The notes under the pieces: model-generated
Database searches by the model: none
What the model was told of the DNA's origin: nothing
Seen by the model: only the letters and a program-made list of their open reading frames with translations
Part shown: positions 42,390-51,017 of the stretch, piece by piece
How positions within the stretch are numbered: position 1 is the stretch's first letter
How the letters are laid out: every line of letters starts with the position of its first letter
Position numbers and translations under genes: made by a program
NCBI GenBank assembly: GCA_946479785.1
Contig: CAMLHQ010000015.1
Location: 1-53,127 of the forward strand
DNA length: 53,127 nucleotides
Direction of reading: 5' to 3'
Source of the DNA: an uncultured Nitrospira sp.
Lineage (GTDB): Bacteria; Nitrospirota; Nitrospiria; Nitrospirales; Nitrospiraceae

Positions 42390-42872
42390 ATGAGAACCGT
42401 ACAGTTGTTCGCGTGGTCGATAGTCGGGTTATTGGCGCTCGCTGGCTGTTCGTCCTATCACCATCACGGAATGATGGAAGGTGGCAAAGGCGATGCCTAT
42501 TGGCAGAAAGGGCAGCAGGACATGGCGGCCTTGATCGATCGGACCGTCAAAGATCAAGACAAAGCGGCACAGGTCAAGAGCATCGTCGGTGAGATCGTGA
42601 CGGAGTTGAAGGCCGGTCGCGAGCAGGAGCGTGCGTATCACCGCCAGCTCTATACGTTGAATGCCAGCTATACGGCGACGCCTGAAGAGTTTACCAAGAT
42701 CCTCGATGAAGGGAACAATGAACGGATGAGGACTGCGGCCAAGATTCTCAGCCTGCGTTTCAAGATGAAGGAACTCATGACCGCCGACGAATGGAAAGCT
42801 CTCTCCGATCAGATGCTCTCATACAGCGGGAAGTATCAGCATGGAAGCGCGGGAGCCAAGCCCGGATATTAG
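42390..42872 (+). CDS. Lipoprotein, periplasmic, metal-resistance-like helical protein
   Basis: 160 residues with signal and lipobox LLALAGCS. After HHHGMMEGG, a His/Met-rich stretch that could bind metal, the protein is all-helical with ARE/KAG-type heptads, similar in plan to Spy/CpxP-like or DUF305-type periplasmic proteins; the assignment is tentative. GAGGAGG lies six bases before the ATG at 42390. It ends one base before the stop of the convergent propeller gene. Confidence 0.6.
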   Translation: MRTVQLFAWSIVGLLALAGCSSYHHHGMMEGGKGDAYWQKGQQDMAALIDRTVKDQDKAAQVKSIVGEIVTELKAGREQERAYHRQLYTLNASYTATPEEFTKILDEGNNERMRTAAKILSLRFKMKELMTADEWKALSDQMLSYSGKYQHGSAGAKPGY

Positions 42873-43904
42873 CTAAGCGGTCCGAGCTGGCGCCGCCTTG
42901 AGGGGGATAGTCGTCCACGTTGCGCCGGCGTCGGTCGAGCGATACAGTCCGCTCCCGTTCGTGCCGGCATAGAGTGTCTGAGCATCTTGGGGAGCCATTG
43001 CCAGAGCTCTGATGTTCAGAGTGACGAGCCCCCGGTTGATCGCCTGCCAGGTCTTTCCACTGTCGGTACTTTTCCACACACCTCCCGGCCCGCCGATATA
43101 GACGATCGAAGGGTCGGTTGGATGAATGACGATGCTGCTGACGAACGGATCGGGAAGCGATTGCCCGATCCGTTCCCACTGGTCTCCCATATTGGTTGTG
43201 CGAAACAGCCCCTTGGTCGTGCCGGCATAGACGATATTGGGATGCAGCCGGTCGATCTCGATCGAATTGACGCCGAGCGCCATCGCGGCCATCAATTCAC
43301 TTTCTGGGATCAGCCCATTGTTGATCTTCTTCCAGGACATGGCCGCGTCCTCCGACCGATACATCCCGCCGGTCGTGCCTCCATAGAGAATCGTCGGATC
43401 GTGAGCGTTGATCGCGATCGCTGTCACGATGTGCACTTCCTTCATGCCGTTCATCCGTTCCTCCCATTCACGGCCCGCATCTTTCGTATAGAAGGCGCCC
43501 ACGGTCGTTGCCGCGTAGACCTTTTCGCTGAGCGCCGGATGGAAGACGAATTGATTCACGAAGGATACATGCTCTTTGAGCCCGACATTATGCGGCAGCC
43601 AATGTTGCCCGCCATCTGGGCTCTTATAGACCGCGTCTCCCATGGTCCCGGCATAGATGGTCGCAGGCAGCTGCGGATCGATTGCGATGGTGGTCACACG
43701 CCTGGCGCTGAAGCTGGGGAATTTTTCCCAGAGGTGCCCCCCATCGCGTGACTTGTACACAGCGTCGTTCGTTGCGACGTAGAGGATGTTGGAATTGGTC
43801 GGATGGAGTGCAATCGAGACGACGGCCTCGCTGTCCTTTTGGCAGCCGAGACAGACGAGCAAGAGCGCGAGCGAGGCGAGTTGAGCGACGGTTCGAAGCA
43901 GCAT
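42873..43904 (-). CDS. Lipoprotein with a seven-bladed BNR/Asp-box propeller
   Basis: 343 residues. Signal and lipobox LLVCLGCQ, mature at about Cys21. Seven Asp-box repeats S-x-D-x-G-x-x-W are visible: SRDGGHLW, SPDGGQHW, TKDAGREW, SEDAAMSW, TTNMGDQW, STDSGKTW and STDAGATW. Each is spaced about 40-45 residues and preceded by a Y-A-G/Y-V-A-T strand, so a seven-bladed propeller is expected. Resembles YCF48/sortilin-like and exo-sialidase-type scaffolds; an enzyme role is not evident. Start at 43904 chosen by the signal peptide. A structured 246-base leader region lies upstream. Confidence 0.78.
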   Translation of the reverse strand: MLLRTVAQLASLALLLVCLGCQKDSEAVVSIALHPTNSNILYVATNDAVYKSRDGGHLWEKFPSFSARRVTTIAIDPQLPATIYAGTMGDAVYKSPDGGQHWLPHNVGLKEHVSFVNQFVFHPALSEKVYAATTVGAFYTKDAGREWEERMNGMKEVHIVTAIAINAHDPTILYGGTTGGMYRSEDAAMSWKKINNGLIPESELMAAMALGVNSIEIDRLHPNIVYAGTTKGLFRTTNMGDQWERIGQSLPDPFVSSIVIHPTDPSIVYIGGPGGVWKSTDSGKTWQAINRGLVTLNIRALAMAPQDAQTLYAGTNGSGLYRSTDAGATWTTIPLKAAPARTA

Positions 43905-44001
43905 GGCGATGGTGGCGAGTGACCTAAACACAGCGAGAAGCGGCGAGTCAAGCCAAGACGCGCGCTGAGGCGCGGGAACCACACTTGTCGATCAGATGTG
44001 A

Positions 44002-44063
44002 CCAGCCGTTGGCTGGCGATGACGATGTCCGATGTTCCGTTCAAGCGAAGCTCGGGACGGAAC
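44002..44063. repeat. Two hairpins upstream of the propeller gene
   Basis: CCAGCC-GTT-GGCTGG at 44002-44016 is a perfect six-base-pair hairpin. GTTCCGT (44034-44040) pairs perfectly with ACGGAAC (44057-44063). No T-run; possible leader structure or old terminator. Confidence 0.4.
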
Positions 44064-44150
44064 GAGTTTCGGCCTCAAGCAGATGAGAGACATAGTGTGG
44101 TCGAGCCGAAGCGCCGGAGCGGGTAGGGCACGATCTCCGCTACTTATTCC

Positions 44151-45296
44151 CTACAGTTTCTTGCTGAAACGTTCCGCATACCCCGTCAGCTCCATGTAAC
44201 CCCGCCCCTGTATCGGCGTCCCATTCGCTGCGCCATTCGCTTCGATCGCCCCTTCCCAATAGGTCACCTGTGTACTGTGACCGGTGATGAGTTCTTGCTC
44301 GGCCATGCGGGGAACAAGCTCGAGCGAGAGTTGTCTCGATGGGATGGTCAGCCCCCATTTCTGGGGATAGCGAGCCTTGCTGGTCGGGCTGGTCCAGAAG
44401 CTTGTCGGTGTCAGAGCAAAGTCAGCGATCGAAAGGTGATGACCGATGCCCTCGCGGTCGATGAAGGTGCCGCTCGATACCGGATCGGCCGTCCCGTCTG
44501 CACGGCGCAACCGATAGAGCATCAGTTCTGTCTGATCGGTAAATTGAAGACTGAACCAATCCCATCCGACGAGATCTTCGCCAAGATCCGCCGAGCCGAA
44601 TTCATGGTCCATCCAACTCGTGCCGACGACCTCGAACGATTTGTCTCCTATCGTGATCGTGCCGGAGGTCGCTAGTCTGGTGAACGAATAGTAATGAGAA
44701 GCCTGGCCGGTCTCGGCGCCTTTCCGGCTGATGCCGTGAGTGCCATGAATGACGAGCGGTTTTTCCGGAGCAACGGTCAGTTGAATGGTCACGTTGCCGT
44801 TGGACGCGCTGAGGATCTGATGGTCCTGGTCCGGTACAGCCTCGGCACGCCATCGATCGATCCAGACTCGTAAGTGATTCGATTCCGCTCCGGCTTTGCC
44901 CAAGCCCGCCCTGCTGAGCTTTTCGGCAAAATGGAATTGTCCGTTCTTGAGATCGCTCACGGCCAAGTGGGCGAGATATAGCTGTGTAATGGACCATTTT
45001 GACGGCAGAGTCTTGATCTGTTCAGTCGGCATGCCGCGACGAAAAAACGTGAGCTGATAACCGAATTGACGGCCATCCTTCGTAGCGAGGTTGCCGGTGT
45101 AGTACCACCACTCGGTACGAAATCCGTCGTGCGAACCATGATCGCGTGGGAACTTGTAGCGATAACCTTCCGTCGCAACACGAAACTCCTGTGGACGATC
45201 GGCCGCAATCGAGGAGCCGAAGACGCAGAGCCCGATCGCTAACACCAGGAGACGGACGAATCGGTGGACTACAGCCGGTATGGGAGCGTGCGACAT
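44151..45296 (-). CDS. Secreted CrtC/AttH-like hydrolase (lipocalin-like)
   Basis: 381 residues. Signal peptide cut after SSIAA near residue 35. FRTEWWYYTGNLATKDGRQFGYQLTFFRRG is the N-terminal signature of predicted secreted hydrolases (COG5621) related to carotenoid 1,2-hydratase. SWMDHEFGSADLGEDLVGWDWFSLQF follows at mid-protein. Family proteins have two lipocalin-like halves and often lie beside ABC permeases with an antimicrobial or lipid role. GAGGGAAG precedes ATG 45296. Hydratase activity is unproven; no carotenoid genes are near. Periplasmic or surface location inferred. Confidence 0.77.
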   Translation of the reverse strand: MSHAPIPAVVHRFVRLLVLAIGLCVFGSSIAADRPQEFRVATEGYRYKFPRDHGSHDGFRTEWWYYTGNLATKDGRQFGYQLTFFRRGMPTEQIKTLPSKWSITQLYLAHLAVSDLKNGQFHFAEKLSRAGLGKAGAESNHLRVWIDRWRAEAVPDQDHQILSASNGNVTIQLTVAPEKPLVIHGTHGISRKGAETGQASHYYSFTRLATSGTITIGDKSFEVVGTSWMDHEFGSADLGEDLVGWDWFSLQFTDQTELMLYRLRRADGTADPVSSGTFIDREGIGHHLSIADFALTPTSFWTSPTSKARYPQKWGLTIPSRQLSLELVPRMAEQELITGHSTQVTYWEGAIEANGAANGTPIQGRGYMELTGYAERFSKKL

Positions 45297-45418
45297 GCAA
45301 CTTCCCTCACGCAAAGATGTCCTCGCGCTTATAACATGCCGGCGAGGAAGTCACAAATCGCCAGTGCTGATGAGGGATTTCTACATTTCTCCATCTCGCC
45401 TTCTATACCATCGCGCCG

Positions 45419-45448
45419 TTGACAATTTTGCTGACCATCGGCTATCGT
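45419..45448 (+). promoter_or_regulatory. Candidate promoter of the Lon-N-domain gene
   Basis: TTGACA (45419-45424), 18-base spacer, TATCGT (45443-45448), only five bases before the ATG at 45454. Transcription is predicted to start at or inside the first codon. Confidence 0.45.
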
Positions 45449-45453
45449 GAGTC

Positions 45454-46143
45454 ATGCAAACCGATCGTGAGCGAGAGCAACAAGGACCGGATCATTCAGA
45501 TAAGAGTGTGCCCTTTCCCATTCCGGCGACGGTTCCTGTCTTCGCACTTCCCAACGTGGTGCTATTTCCCAAGACTTATTTGCCGCTTCATATCTTCGAG
45601 CAACGGTACCGCCAGATGGTGGACGATGCGGTGATGGGTGGACAATGCATTGGGATGGCGCTGCTTAAAGAAGGCTGGGAATCGGACTACTATGGGAATC
45701 CACCTGTTTTTGGTATGGGATGCGTCGGCCGGCTCGTCAGCGTACAGCCACTGCCGGATGGCCGATCAAACATTCTTTTGCAGGGATTGGAACGATTCGA
45801 GATCGGAGTAGAATCCTACGACAAACCCTATCGTCAGGCCTCAGTCACGCTCAAGACCAGAGGAGAGGAAGCCTCCCTGGATCCCGGCGTGCGTCAGCGG
45901 CTCGTGACGGTGTTGGAAGAGTATCTCCGTTCCCGCAAGGACGCGCCGACATGGCAAGGATGGTTCCGTGAAGACGTCAGCGACGAGATTCTCGTCCATA
46001 CGCTCTCCACCTATTTGGACTGCACCCCGCTGGAGAAGCAATTTCTGTTGGAAGCCCATAGTCTGCATCAACAGGCTCGCCGCCTCAGCGATCTCATTCA
46101 ATTCCTGATGCACGATCATCATGGCGCGAAGGGCTGGGGGTGA
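45454..46143 (+). CDS. Lon N-terminal-domain (LAN) protein
   Basis: 229 residues, the substrate-recognition domain of Lon without ATPase or protease. TVPVFALPNVVLFPKTYLPLHIFEQRYRQMVDD at residues 26-58 is the signature. The rest is a helical C-terminal part. Such proteins are of uncertain function; they may bind unfolded proteins. No Shine-Dalgarno sequence and a promoter placed for a leaderless mRNA. Its TGA overlaps the next ATG (TGATG), coupling it to an ABC exporter. Confidence 0.82.
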   Translation: MQTDREREQQGPDHSDKSVPFPIPATVPVFALPNVVLFPKTYLPLHIFEQRYRQMVDDAVMGGQCIGMALLKEGWESDYYGNPPVFGMGCVGRLVSVQPLPDGRSNILLQGLERFEIGVESYDKPYRQASVTLKTRGEEASLDPGVRQRLVTVLEEYLRSRKDAPTWQGWFREDVSDEILVHTLSTYLDCTPLEKQFLLEAHSLHQQARRLSDLIQFLMHDHHGAKGWG

Positions 46144-47111
46144 TGGACCGGGCCACCGCGATCGACGTCTCTCATCTGTCCAAGTCCTATGACGGCCATC
46201 AGGCCGTGGCGGACATCTCGTTTACAGTCCACGCCGGCGAAATCTTCGGCCTCCTGGGTCCGAATGGTGCCGGGAAAAGCACGACGCTCCGTATCCTCAT
46301 TACGCTTCTGACGCCCTCTTCAGGACGCGCCACTGTCTTCGGCCTCGACACCGTGCGGGATGCCGACAGCGTGCGGCAACTGATCGGCTATGTGCCGCAG
46401 GAGCGGGCCATCGATCGGTTTCTCACCGGCAAAGAGCATCTGGAATTACTGGCGGCCCTCTACCATCTGCCCAAAGACGAAGCCAAGAGCCGGATTGCCG
46501 AACTGCTGAAGCTCGTCGAACTCGAAGCTCATGCCGATCGTCCGGCGAAGACCTATTCAGGGGGGATGAAGCGGAAGCTCGACATCGCCTGCGGCCTGTT
46601 GCCCGACCCCAAAGTGCTGTTCCTGGACGAACCCACATTGGGGCTGGATGTCCAAAGCCGGCTCAGAATCTGGGACTATATCCGCATGCTGAAAGCGCGC
46701 GGCATGACGGTTGTGATGACGACCAATTATCTGGATGAAGCAGATCAGCTGTGCGATCGACTGGCGATCATCGACGGGGGAACCATTAAGATTATCGGCT
46801 CGCCGGTCGAATTAAAAGTCGGCTTGGGCGGCGACATCGTGTCGCTGACGCTCAAAGAGACGGATCGGATGACGGGCTTGGAATCGGCGCTGAAAGGCCA
46901 GCCGGCGATTAAGGCGGTAAGGACGACGGCGAAAGGGCTCGATATCCGGGTCGAGTCGCCCGAGAAGGCGTTGCCCGTCATTTTGGAGACGGCTAATCGG
47001 TTAGGATGCAGTGTCGAGTTCATCCAATACAATCGTCCACGATTGGACGATGTGTTTATCGCGCACACGGGACGCCGCATAGAAGATGCGGCAGTGAATG
47101 ATGTTGAGTGA
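46143..47111 (+). CDS. ABC transporter ATPase, DrrA-like
   Basis: 322 residues. Walker A GPNGAGKST near residue 38, Q-loop, signature YSGGMKRKLD near 138, Walker B VLFLDEPTLGLD near 158 and H-switch replaced by MTTNYLDEADQL. The C-terminal 80 residues are the DrrA-type extension. Pairs with the permease 49 bases downstream to form an ABC-2 exporter of hydrophobic compounds, polysaccharide or antibiotic. Substrate unknown. Coupled to the Lon-N-domain gene by TGATG. Confidence 0.88.
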   Translation: MDRATAIDVSHLSKSYDGHQAVADISFTVHAGEIFGLLGPNGAGKSTTLRILITLLTPSSGRATVFGLDTVRDADSVRQLIGYVPQERAIDRFLTGKEHLELLAALYHLPKDEAKSRIAELLKLVELEAHADRPAKTYSGGMKRKLDIACGLLPDPKVLFLDEPTLGLDVQSRLRIWDYIRMLKARGMTVVMTTNYLDEADQLCDRLAIIDGGTIKIIGSPVELKVGLGGDIVSLTLKETDRMTGLESALKGQPAIKAVRTTAKGLDIRVESPEKALPVILETANRLGCSVEFIQYNRPRLDDVFIAHTGRRIEDAAVNDVE

Positions 47112-47160
47112 CAGATGTGGAATTCTGAATTGATGCACAGTGAACACGAGTGAGCGATCC

Positions 47161-47940
47161 ATGAAAGAATATTGGCAAGAGATTCGTGCCTTGACGATGC
47201 GGTGGGTTCTGCGGCTGAGCCGCGAGAAATTCAGCATGCTGTTCACGCTTGTCCAGCCGATGTTGTTCTGGCTCATTTTTTTCGGCAATCTGTTCCAGCG
47301 GGCGGCCGACTCACAGGTGACGCAGGCGCCGAACTACATCAGCTTTCTGGCGGCCGGCGTTGTCGTGATGACCGTGCTCAACAATGGTCTGGCCGGCGGG
47401 GTGGATCTGCTCTTCGATAAGGAGAACGGCTTTTTGGAACGGTTGATGTCTACGCCCATCCACCGGTCTTCGGTGATCCTGAGCCGGTTTATCTTCGTGA
47501 TGACGATTACCAGCCTTCAAGTATTGGTCATTCTTGGCGTGGCCTTTCTCTTCGGCGTACAGCCAGCGACTGGCGTGCTCGGTATTGCGACCATCTTGTT
47601 GATCGGGATGATGTTCGGCGTCGGCTTGACGGCCATTTCGATGGCGATGGCGTTTTCCGTGAAGAGCCATGGCGATTTCTTCTCTGTGCTAGGCTTTCTC
47701 TCTCTTCCAATGATATTCTTAAGTTCAGCCTTGGTGCCCTTGGCTGCGATGCCGGGGTGGATGAGCTTTTTGGCGAAGTTTAATCCGATGACCTGGGCCA
47801 TCGATGCGGTGCGGCCGCTGATTCTCTCGAACTGGAGTGAGGCGCTCCCGCATGTCGCCATGGTCGTGGTGGTGATGCTGGTATTCGATGCTCTCTGCCT
47901 CTATGGCGGTGCGAAGGCGTTCCGCCGGGCGATGGGTTGA
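47161..47940 (+). CDS. ABC-2 type permease, DrrB-like
   Basis: 259 residues, six transmembrane helices (for example LFTLVQPMLFWLIFFGNLF near 25-44, FLAAGVVVMTVL near 60). The ABC-2 motif FLSSALVPLAAMPGWM precedes the last loop, with FNPMTWAIDAVRPL after it. The start at 47161 gives the normal N-terminus; a GTG at 47140 is an alternative. It ends in TGATG overlap with the SirB1-family gene. Partner of the DrrA-like ATPase. Confidence 0.88.
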   Translation: MKEYWQEIRALTMRWVLRLSREKFSMLFTLVQPMLFWLIFFGNLFQRAADSQVTQAPNYISFLAAGVVVMTVLNNGLAGGVDLLFDKENGFLERLMSTPIHRSSVILSRFIFVMTITSLQVLVILGVAFLFGVQPATGVLGIATILLIGMMFGVGLTAISMAMAFSVKSHGDFFSVLGFLSLPMIFLSSALVPLAAMPGWMSFLAKFNPMTWAIDAVRPLILSNWSEALPHVAMVVVVMLVFDALCLYGGAKAFRRAMG

Positions 47941-48824
47941 TGGGCGTGTTCGGGAGTTCCAGCATGCTCGTGAACGAGAGTCAAATCAGAGCCCTCATTC
48001 GATTGCTCGCCGATGAGGACGAGAAGATCGTACAAACGATCAGCGGTAGGCTGATCGACATCGGTCCCTCAGCCGTACGACTCCTCCAAGAAGCTGAAAT
48101 CGAACAACCGGAGATGGCTGAGCGTATTGCCTCCGTGCTTGAAGAAATTCGCGGGGGCAAGCTCGAAGACGAACTCATCGAGCAGGCGGTCTTGCCCGAC
48201 GACCGCATGGATTTGGAACAAGCGGCATTTCTGATCGCGCGCTATGCCTATCCCTCGCTCGACGTTTCGGCCTATACCCGCCTGCTCGATGAGATGGCAC
48301 AGGAAGTCCAAGACCGCATCGGCCCGCGTGCCTCAGGCGAGGAAACGGTCAAGACATTGAATCGGTACCTGTTTGCGGAACAGGGCTTCAAAGGGAACAC
48401 TAAGAATTACTATGAGGTCGAAAATACCTATCTGAACCGGGTGATCGACCGGCGTACGGGGATTCCGATCAGTTTGTCGATGGTCTACCTGCTCATCGGT
48501 AAGCGCCTGCGCCTGCCCGTTCACGGGATCGGTATGCCGGGGCACTTCCTGGTCAAGTACGAGTCGGATCGCTACAAGATTTTTGTCGATTGCTTCAACG
48601 GCGGGGCCCTGCTCACGGAAAAGAACTGCCAGCGGTTTCTCACGGAGGCCGGCTATGGATGCGACGACAAGTACCTCCAGCACAGCCCGGTTCGCGCGAT
48701 CCTTTCGCGAATGATCAAGAACCTTCTCGCGATCTACGGCAAGCTCGACGATCCTCTCAAGCAGACCCGTCTGACGAAGTTTATGGAAATCCTCGGGTGC
48801 GAAATTAAAGAGGGTGGATTGTAG
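47940..48824 (+). CDS. SirB1-family transglutaminase-like protein
   Basis: 294 residues. An N-terminal helical region with HEAT-like repeats (to about residue 80) precedes the COG2912/SirB1 domain, recognised by NRVIDRRTGIPISLSMVYLLIGKRLRLPVHGIGMPGHFLV. The His in MPGHF and an Asp in FVDCFNGG give part of a transglutaminase-like triad, but the catalytic Cys is not evident, as is usual in this family. Related proteins often lie with peptidoglycan or rRNA-methylase genes; role unknown. Start overlaps the permease stop; ATG 47964 is a second candidate. Confidence 0.78.
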   Translation: MGVFGSSSMLVNESQIRALIRLLADEDEKIVQTISGRLIDIGPSAVRLLQEAEIEQPEMAERIASVLEEIRGGKLEDELIEQAVLPDDRMDLEQAAFLIARYAYPSLDVSAYTRLLDEMAQEVQDRIGPRASGEETVKTLNRYLFAEQGFKGNTKNYYEVENTYLNRVIDRRTGIPISLSMVYLLIGKRLRLPVHGIGMPGHFLVKYESDRYKIFVDCFNGGALLTEKNCQRFLTEAGYGCDDKYLQHSPVRAILSRMIKNLLAIYGKLDDPLKQTRLTKFMEILGCEIKEGGL

Positions 48825-48851
48825 AAGGGGCGTGCTGAGGGTCCTGCCTGG

Positions 48852-49607
48852 CTACAACATCATCGTAAGAAGGTCGCGTCCCTTTGTAATCGGCCCGCTG
48901 AACGCTTCTCCCGCTTGTTCCTTCACGTCGAACCGCTCAGCGATCGGATAAAAATGCGAGAGCACGAGCCGGCCAACGCCGGCTTCCTTCGCTACCTGTC
49001 CACATTGGCCGGCGTGGCGATGGACCGGGTTAGGCCGGCTCGCCGGAAAGGAACAGTCCAGCACAGCGAGATTGGCATCGCCGCACAGCCGCACGAGAGA
49101 CTCGCAATACTGCGAGTCCCCCGAGTAGGCCAGCGCCCTGCCTTTGTATTCGATCCTATAGCCGAGGCAATGGAGATTTGGGCTATGGAGTACAGTGTGC
49201 GGGATGATCTTCGTCTTGCCGATCCAGAAGGCGCGATCCCCGACTTCTTTATAACGGACCATGAACGGGACGTGATCGAACCCCGGCAAAGCGCCCAAGA
49301 CGGTTCGGAAGAGGCTCCTGGTTCCCGGTGGGCCGATCACCACCAACGAGGGCCTCTTGCCGCCTTGGTATTTCGTGAAGATGATCTCGTCGAACAAGTA
49401 GGTGATGAAGTCGGAGAAGTGATCGGCGTGGTAATGAGAAAACAGAATGTGGGTGATGCGGTGCCGATCGGTGCCGGTTCGCAGGAGGTTCATGAGCGTG
49501 CGTGGTCCGAAATCGAGCAGCAAGGTATGATCGGTTTGAACGAGGTAGCCGGCTGCCGCTCGTTTCGGATGGACGTTTGTCCCAGAACCAAGAATCGTCA
49601 GGCGCAT
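48852..49607 (-). CDS. Metallo-beta-lactamase-fold hydrolase (RNase Z-like)
   Basis: 251 residues. Metal motif SHYHADHFSD near residue 57, with further ligands in GYRIEYKGRALAYSGDS and VLSHFYP. Plan matches the RNase Z/phosphodiesterase branch, but the flexible arm of tRNase Z is not evident, so the substrate is open. Its ATG shares a base with the end of the MarR-type gene, so it is coupled and probably controlled by that regulator. Confidence 0.83.
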   Translation of the reverse strand: MRLTILGSGTNVHPKRAAAGYLVQTDHTLLLDFGPRTLMNLLRTGTDRHRITHILFSHYHADHFSDFITYLFDEIIFTKYQGGKRPSLVVIGPPGTRSLFRTVLGALPGFDHVPFMVRYKEVGDRAFWIGKTKIIPHTVLHSPNLHCLGYRIEYKGRALAYSGDSQYCESLVRLCGDANLAVLDCSFPASRPNPVHRHAGQCGQVAKEAGVGRLVLSHFYPIAERFDVKEQAGEAFSGPITKGRDLLTMML

Positions 49608-50059
49608 TACCCCCCCTCTTGAAAGCTGTTCCGTATCCGGAGCAGCAACGTGCGGGCGGTCTCGATCTCCTGCTGCGATAGCGCCCGTTCGAAGAACGGG
49701 CGAAGAAAAGCAGTATGCGCAGAGAAAACCTTTTGGAACAGGGCGCTGCCTTTCTCCGTCAGCCTGATCTTCGTGCGTCGCTTGTCGCCTGCCACGGGTT
49801 CCCGCCTGATCAGCCCCTTCTTAGCCAGCCGATCGAGCACACCGGTTAAGGTGCCCTTCGTGACGAGCGTCTGGGAAGACAGTTGTGAGCAAGTTAAGCC
49901 TGCAGTATCGCCAAGCGTGACGATCACATCGAACTGCGAAGGAGTGAGGCGCAGGGTTCGGATGTGTCGGCTGTCGACGCGCCAGAATGCCAGATACGCT
50001 TCGACAAGCGGCCGAAGCAGCTTGAGATAGGGATCGTCTTTCAAATGAGGCAGTTCCAT
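49607..50059 (-). CDS. MarR-family transcriptional regulator
   Basis: 150 residues. Winged helix: LRLTPSQFDVIVTLGDTAGLTCSQLSSQTLVTKGTLTGVLDRLAKKGLIRR, then the wing GDKRRTKIRLTEKG and dimer helices. It is upstream of, and coupled to, the beta-lactamase-fold gene. The promoter has TTGACC-18-TATTCT ending eight bases before the ATG; a near-palindrome at 50072-50083 overlaps the -10, fitting autoregulation. Effector unknown. Confidence 0.88.
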   Translation of the reverse strand: MELPHLKDDPYLKLLRPLVEAYLAFWRVDSRHIRTLRLTPSQFDVIVTLGDTAGLTCSQLSSQTLVTKGTLTGVLDRLAKKGLIRREPVAGDKRRTKIRLTEKGSALFQKVFSAHTAFLRPFFERALSQQEIETARTLLLRIRNSFQEGG

Positions 50060-50067
50060 CGCGGACG

Positions 50068-50097
50068 AGAATAGTCCGAACTAGAACTACCGGTCAA
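50068..50097 (-). promoter_or_regulatory. marR-type gene promoter with overlapping operator-like palindrome
   Basis: On the minus strand TTGACC (50092-50097), 18-base spacer, TATTCT (50068-50073). TAGTCCGAACTA at 50072-50083 (plus strand) is palindromic at ten of 12 positions and covers the -10 edge. The ATG is eight bases from the -10. Confidence 0.55.
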
Positions 50098-50117
50098 GGG
50101 TGGCGGGCGTGGTGGCT

Positions 50118-50197
50118 GCACGCAAGGCCGATCGTATTTCTATATTAAGGTCAGTGCTCGGTGCATGCGCGCAGTGGAGACCAATCAGCTCCCACGC
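50118..50197 (+). repeat. Direct repeat, left copy
   Basis: About 80 bases starting GCACGCAAGGCCGATCG. The first 58 bases match the copy at 51018 at 52 positions; GTGCTCGGTGCATGCGCGC is identical. The two copies lie exactly 900 bases apart in the same orientation and flank the HEAT-repeat gene. Confidence 0.75.
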
Positions 50198-50289
50198 CCT
50201 AGGATGACCAGGCAAGCTCGGAGGGACCATTCAGAGGAGTTTTACCTCACGGCAAGAGCGCAGTGAACACGGCTGTCATCGCGTCTGCA

Positions 50290-50318
50290 TTGACGTGATC
50301 ACCGCGCCTTCATATGAT
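50290..50318 (+). promoter_or_regulatory. Candidate promoter of the HEAT-repeat gene
   Basis: TTGACG (50290-50295), 17-base spacer, TATGAT (50313-50318), then nine bases to the ATG at 50328. Leaderless geometry. It argues against the upstream GTG at 50295 as start. Confidence 0.5.
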
Positions 50319-50327
50319 GCAGTGCTT

Positions 50328-50960
50328 ATGCTGCAGCGTCCCTCCGGCCACGCAAATCTGACTGCGATCGCCCTGCTTCTGGGAACCGTCATCGCCTGTG
50401 TGTGGGTGTGGAAACGGCTCTCACCTGAAACGCAGGACTACGTGATTGACCAAGCGCTTCCGCTCGCGCTGCTCGGACTGGCATGCCTGGTCTTCGTGTG
50501 GACGATCGTGCGTGCCTTTCGGAAGCGGAGCCATCGACTGTGTCAGCGGGCAAAACTGCTGGCGCAGTTCGAACGGGAGACCGTGAACGAGAAAAAGCTG
50601 AAAACGGCGTTCGCCTTAATCGAGGTAAACGAGTACCGTCTGGACGGATTGGAGTCTGCGGTTCCAGCGATGAAAGAGTTGTTCGCGACGACATTGCAAC
50701 GGGCGCTCGGCGACAAACAACACCGGATTCGGGGCATGGCGGCCAGCCACCTAGGTGTCCTTCAGGATAGAACAGTGGTGCCGCTGCTGCTCAAAGCTCT
50801 GGAGGATGATCACGCGTACGTGCGTTCTTGCGCAGCCCTAGGGTTAGGACGGCTGCGGGCCACAGAAACGCGGGAGCGTTTGAAAACGCTGGTCGAAGAG
50901 GATTGGGATCAGACGGTTAGGAGCCGGGCGAAGGAAGCACTGGAGCGGATGCGCGCCTGA
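50328..50960 (+). CDS. Membrane-anchored HEAT-repeat protein
   Basis: 210 residues. Two transmembrane helices at about 12-28 and 43-59, then a cytosolic helical domain. HEAT/PBS-lyase-type repeats are visible at RIRGMAASHLGVL, AYVRSCAALGLGRL and VRSRAKEALERM, the usual scaffold for protein contact. No Shine-Dalgarno sequence. It lies alone between two direct repeats 900 bases apart, so it may be a mobile or duplicated unit. Partner unknown. Confidence 0.68.
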   Translation: MLQRPSGHANLTAIALLLGTVIACVWVWKRLSPETQDYVIDQALPLALLGLACLVFVWTIVRAFRKRSHRLCQRAKLLAQFERETVNEKKLKTAFALIEVNEYRLDGLESAVPAMKELFATTLQRALGDKQHRIRGMAASHLGVLQDRTVVPLLLKALEDDHAYVRSCAALGLGRLRATETRERLKTLVEEDWDQTVRSRAKEALERMRA

Positions 50961-51017
50961 CAGGGACCTATAGGACAGAGCGGTGGGGGCTGTTGATCTC
51001 CTGTGCTCGCGCACCCC

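Noticed and set aside
42987..43751. Plus-strand frame opposite the propeller gene
   Set aside because: The repeated Asp boxes on the minus strand explain the region; the plus frame is only their complement.
48915..49622. Plus-strand frame opposite the beta-lactamase-fold gene
   Set aside because: Shadow; the HxHxDH motif proves the minus-strand gene.
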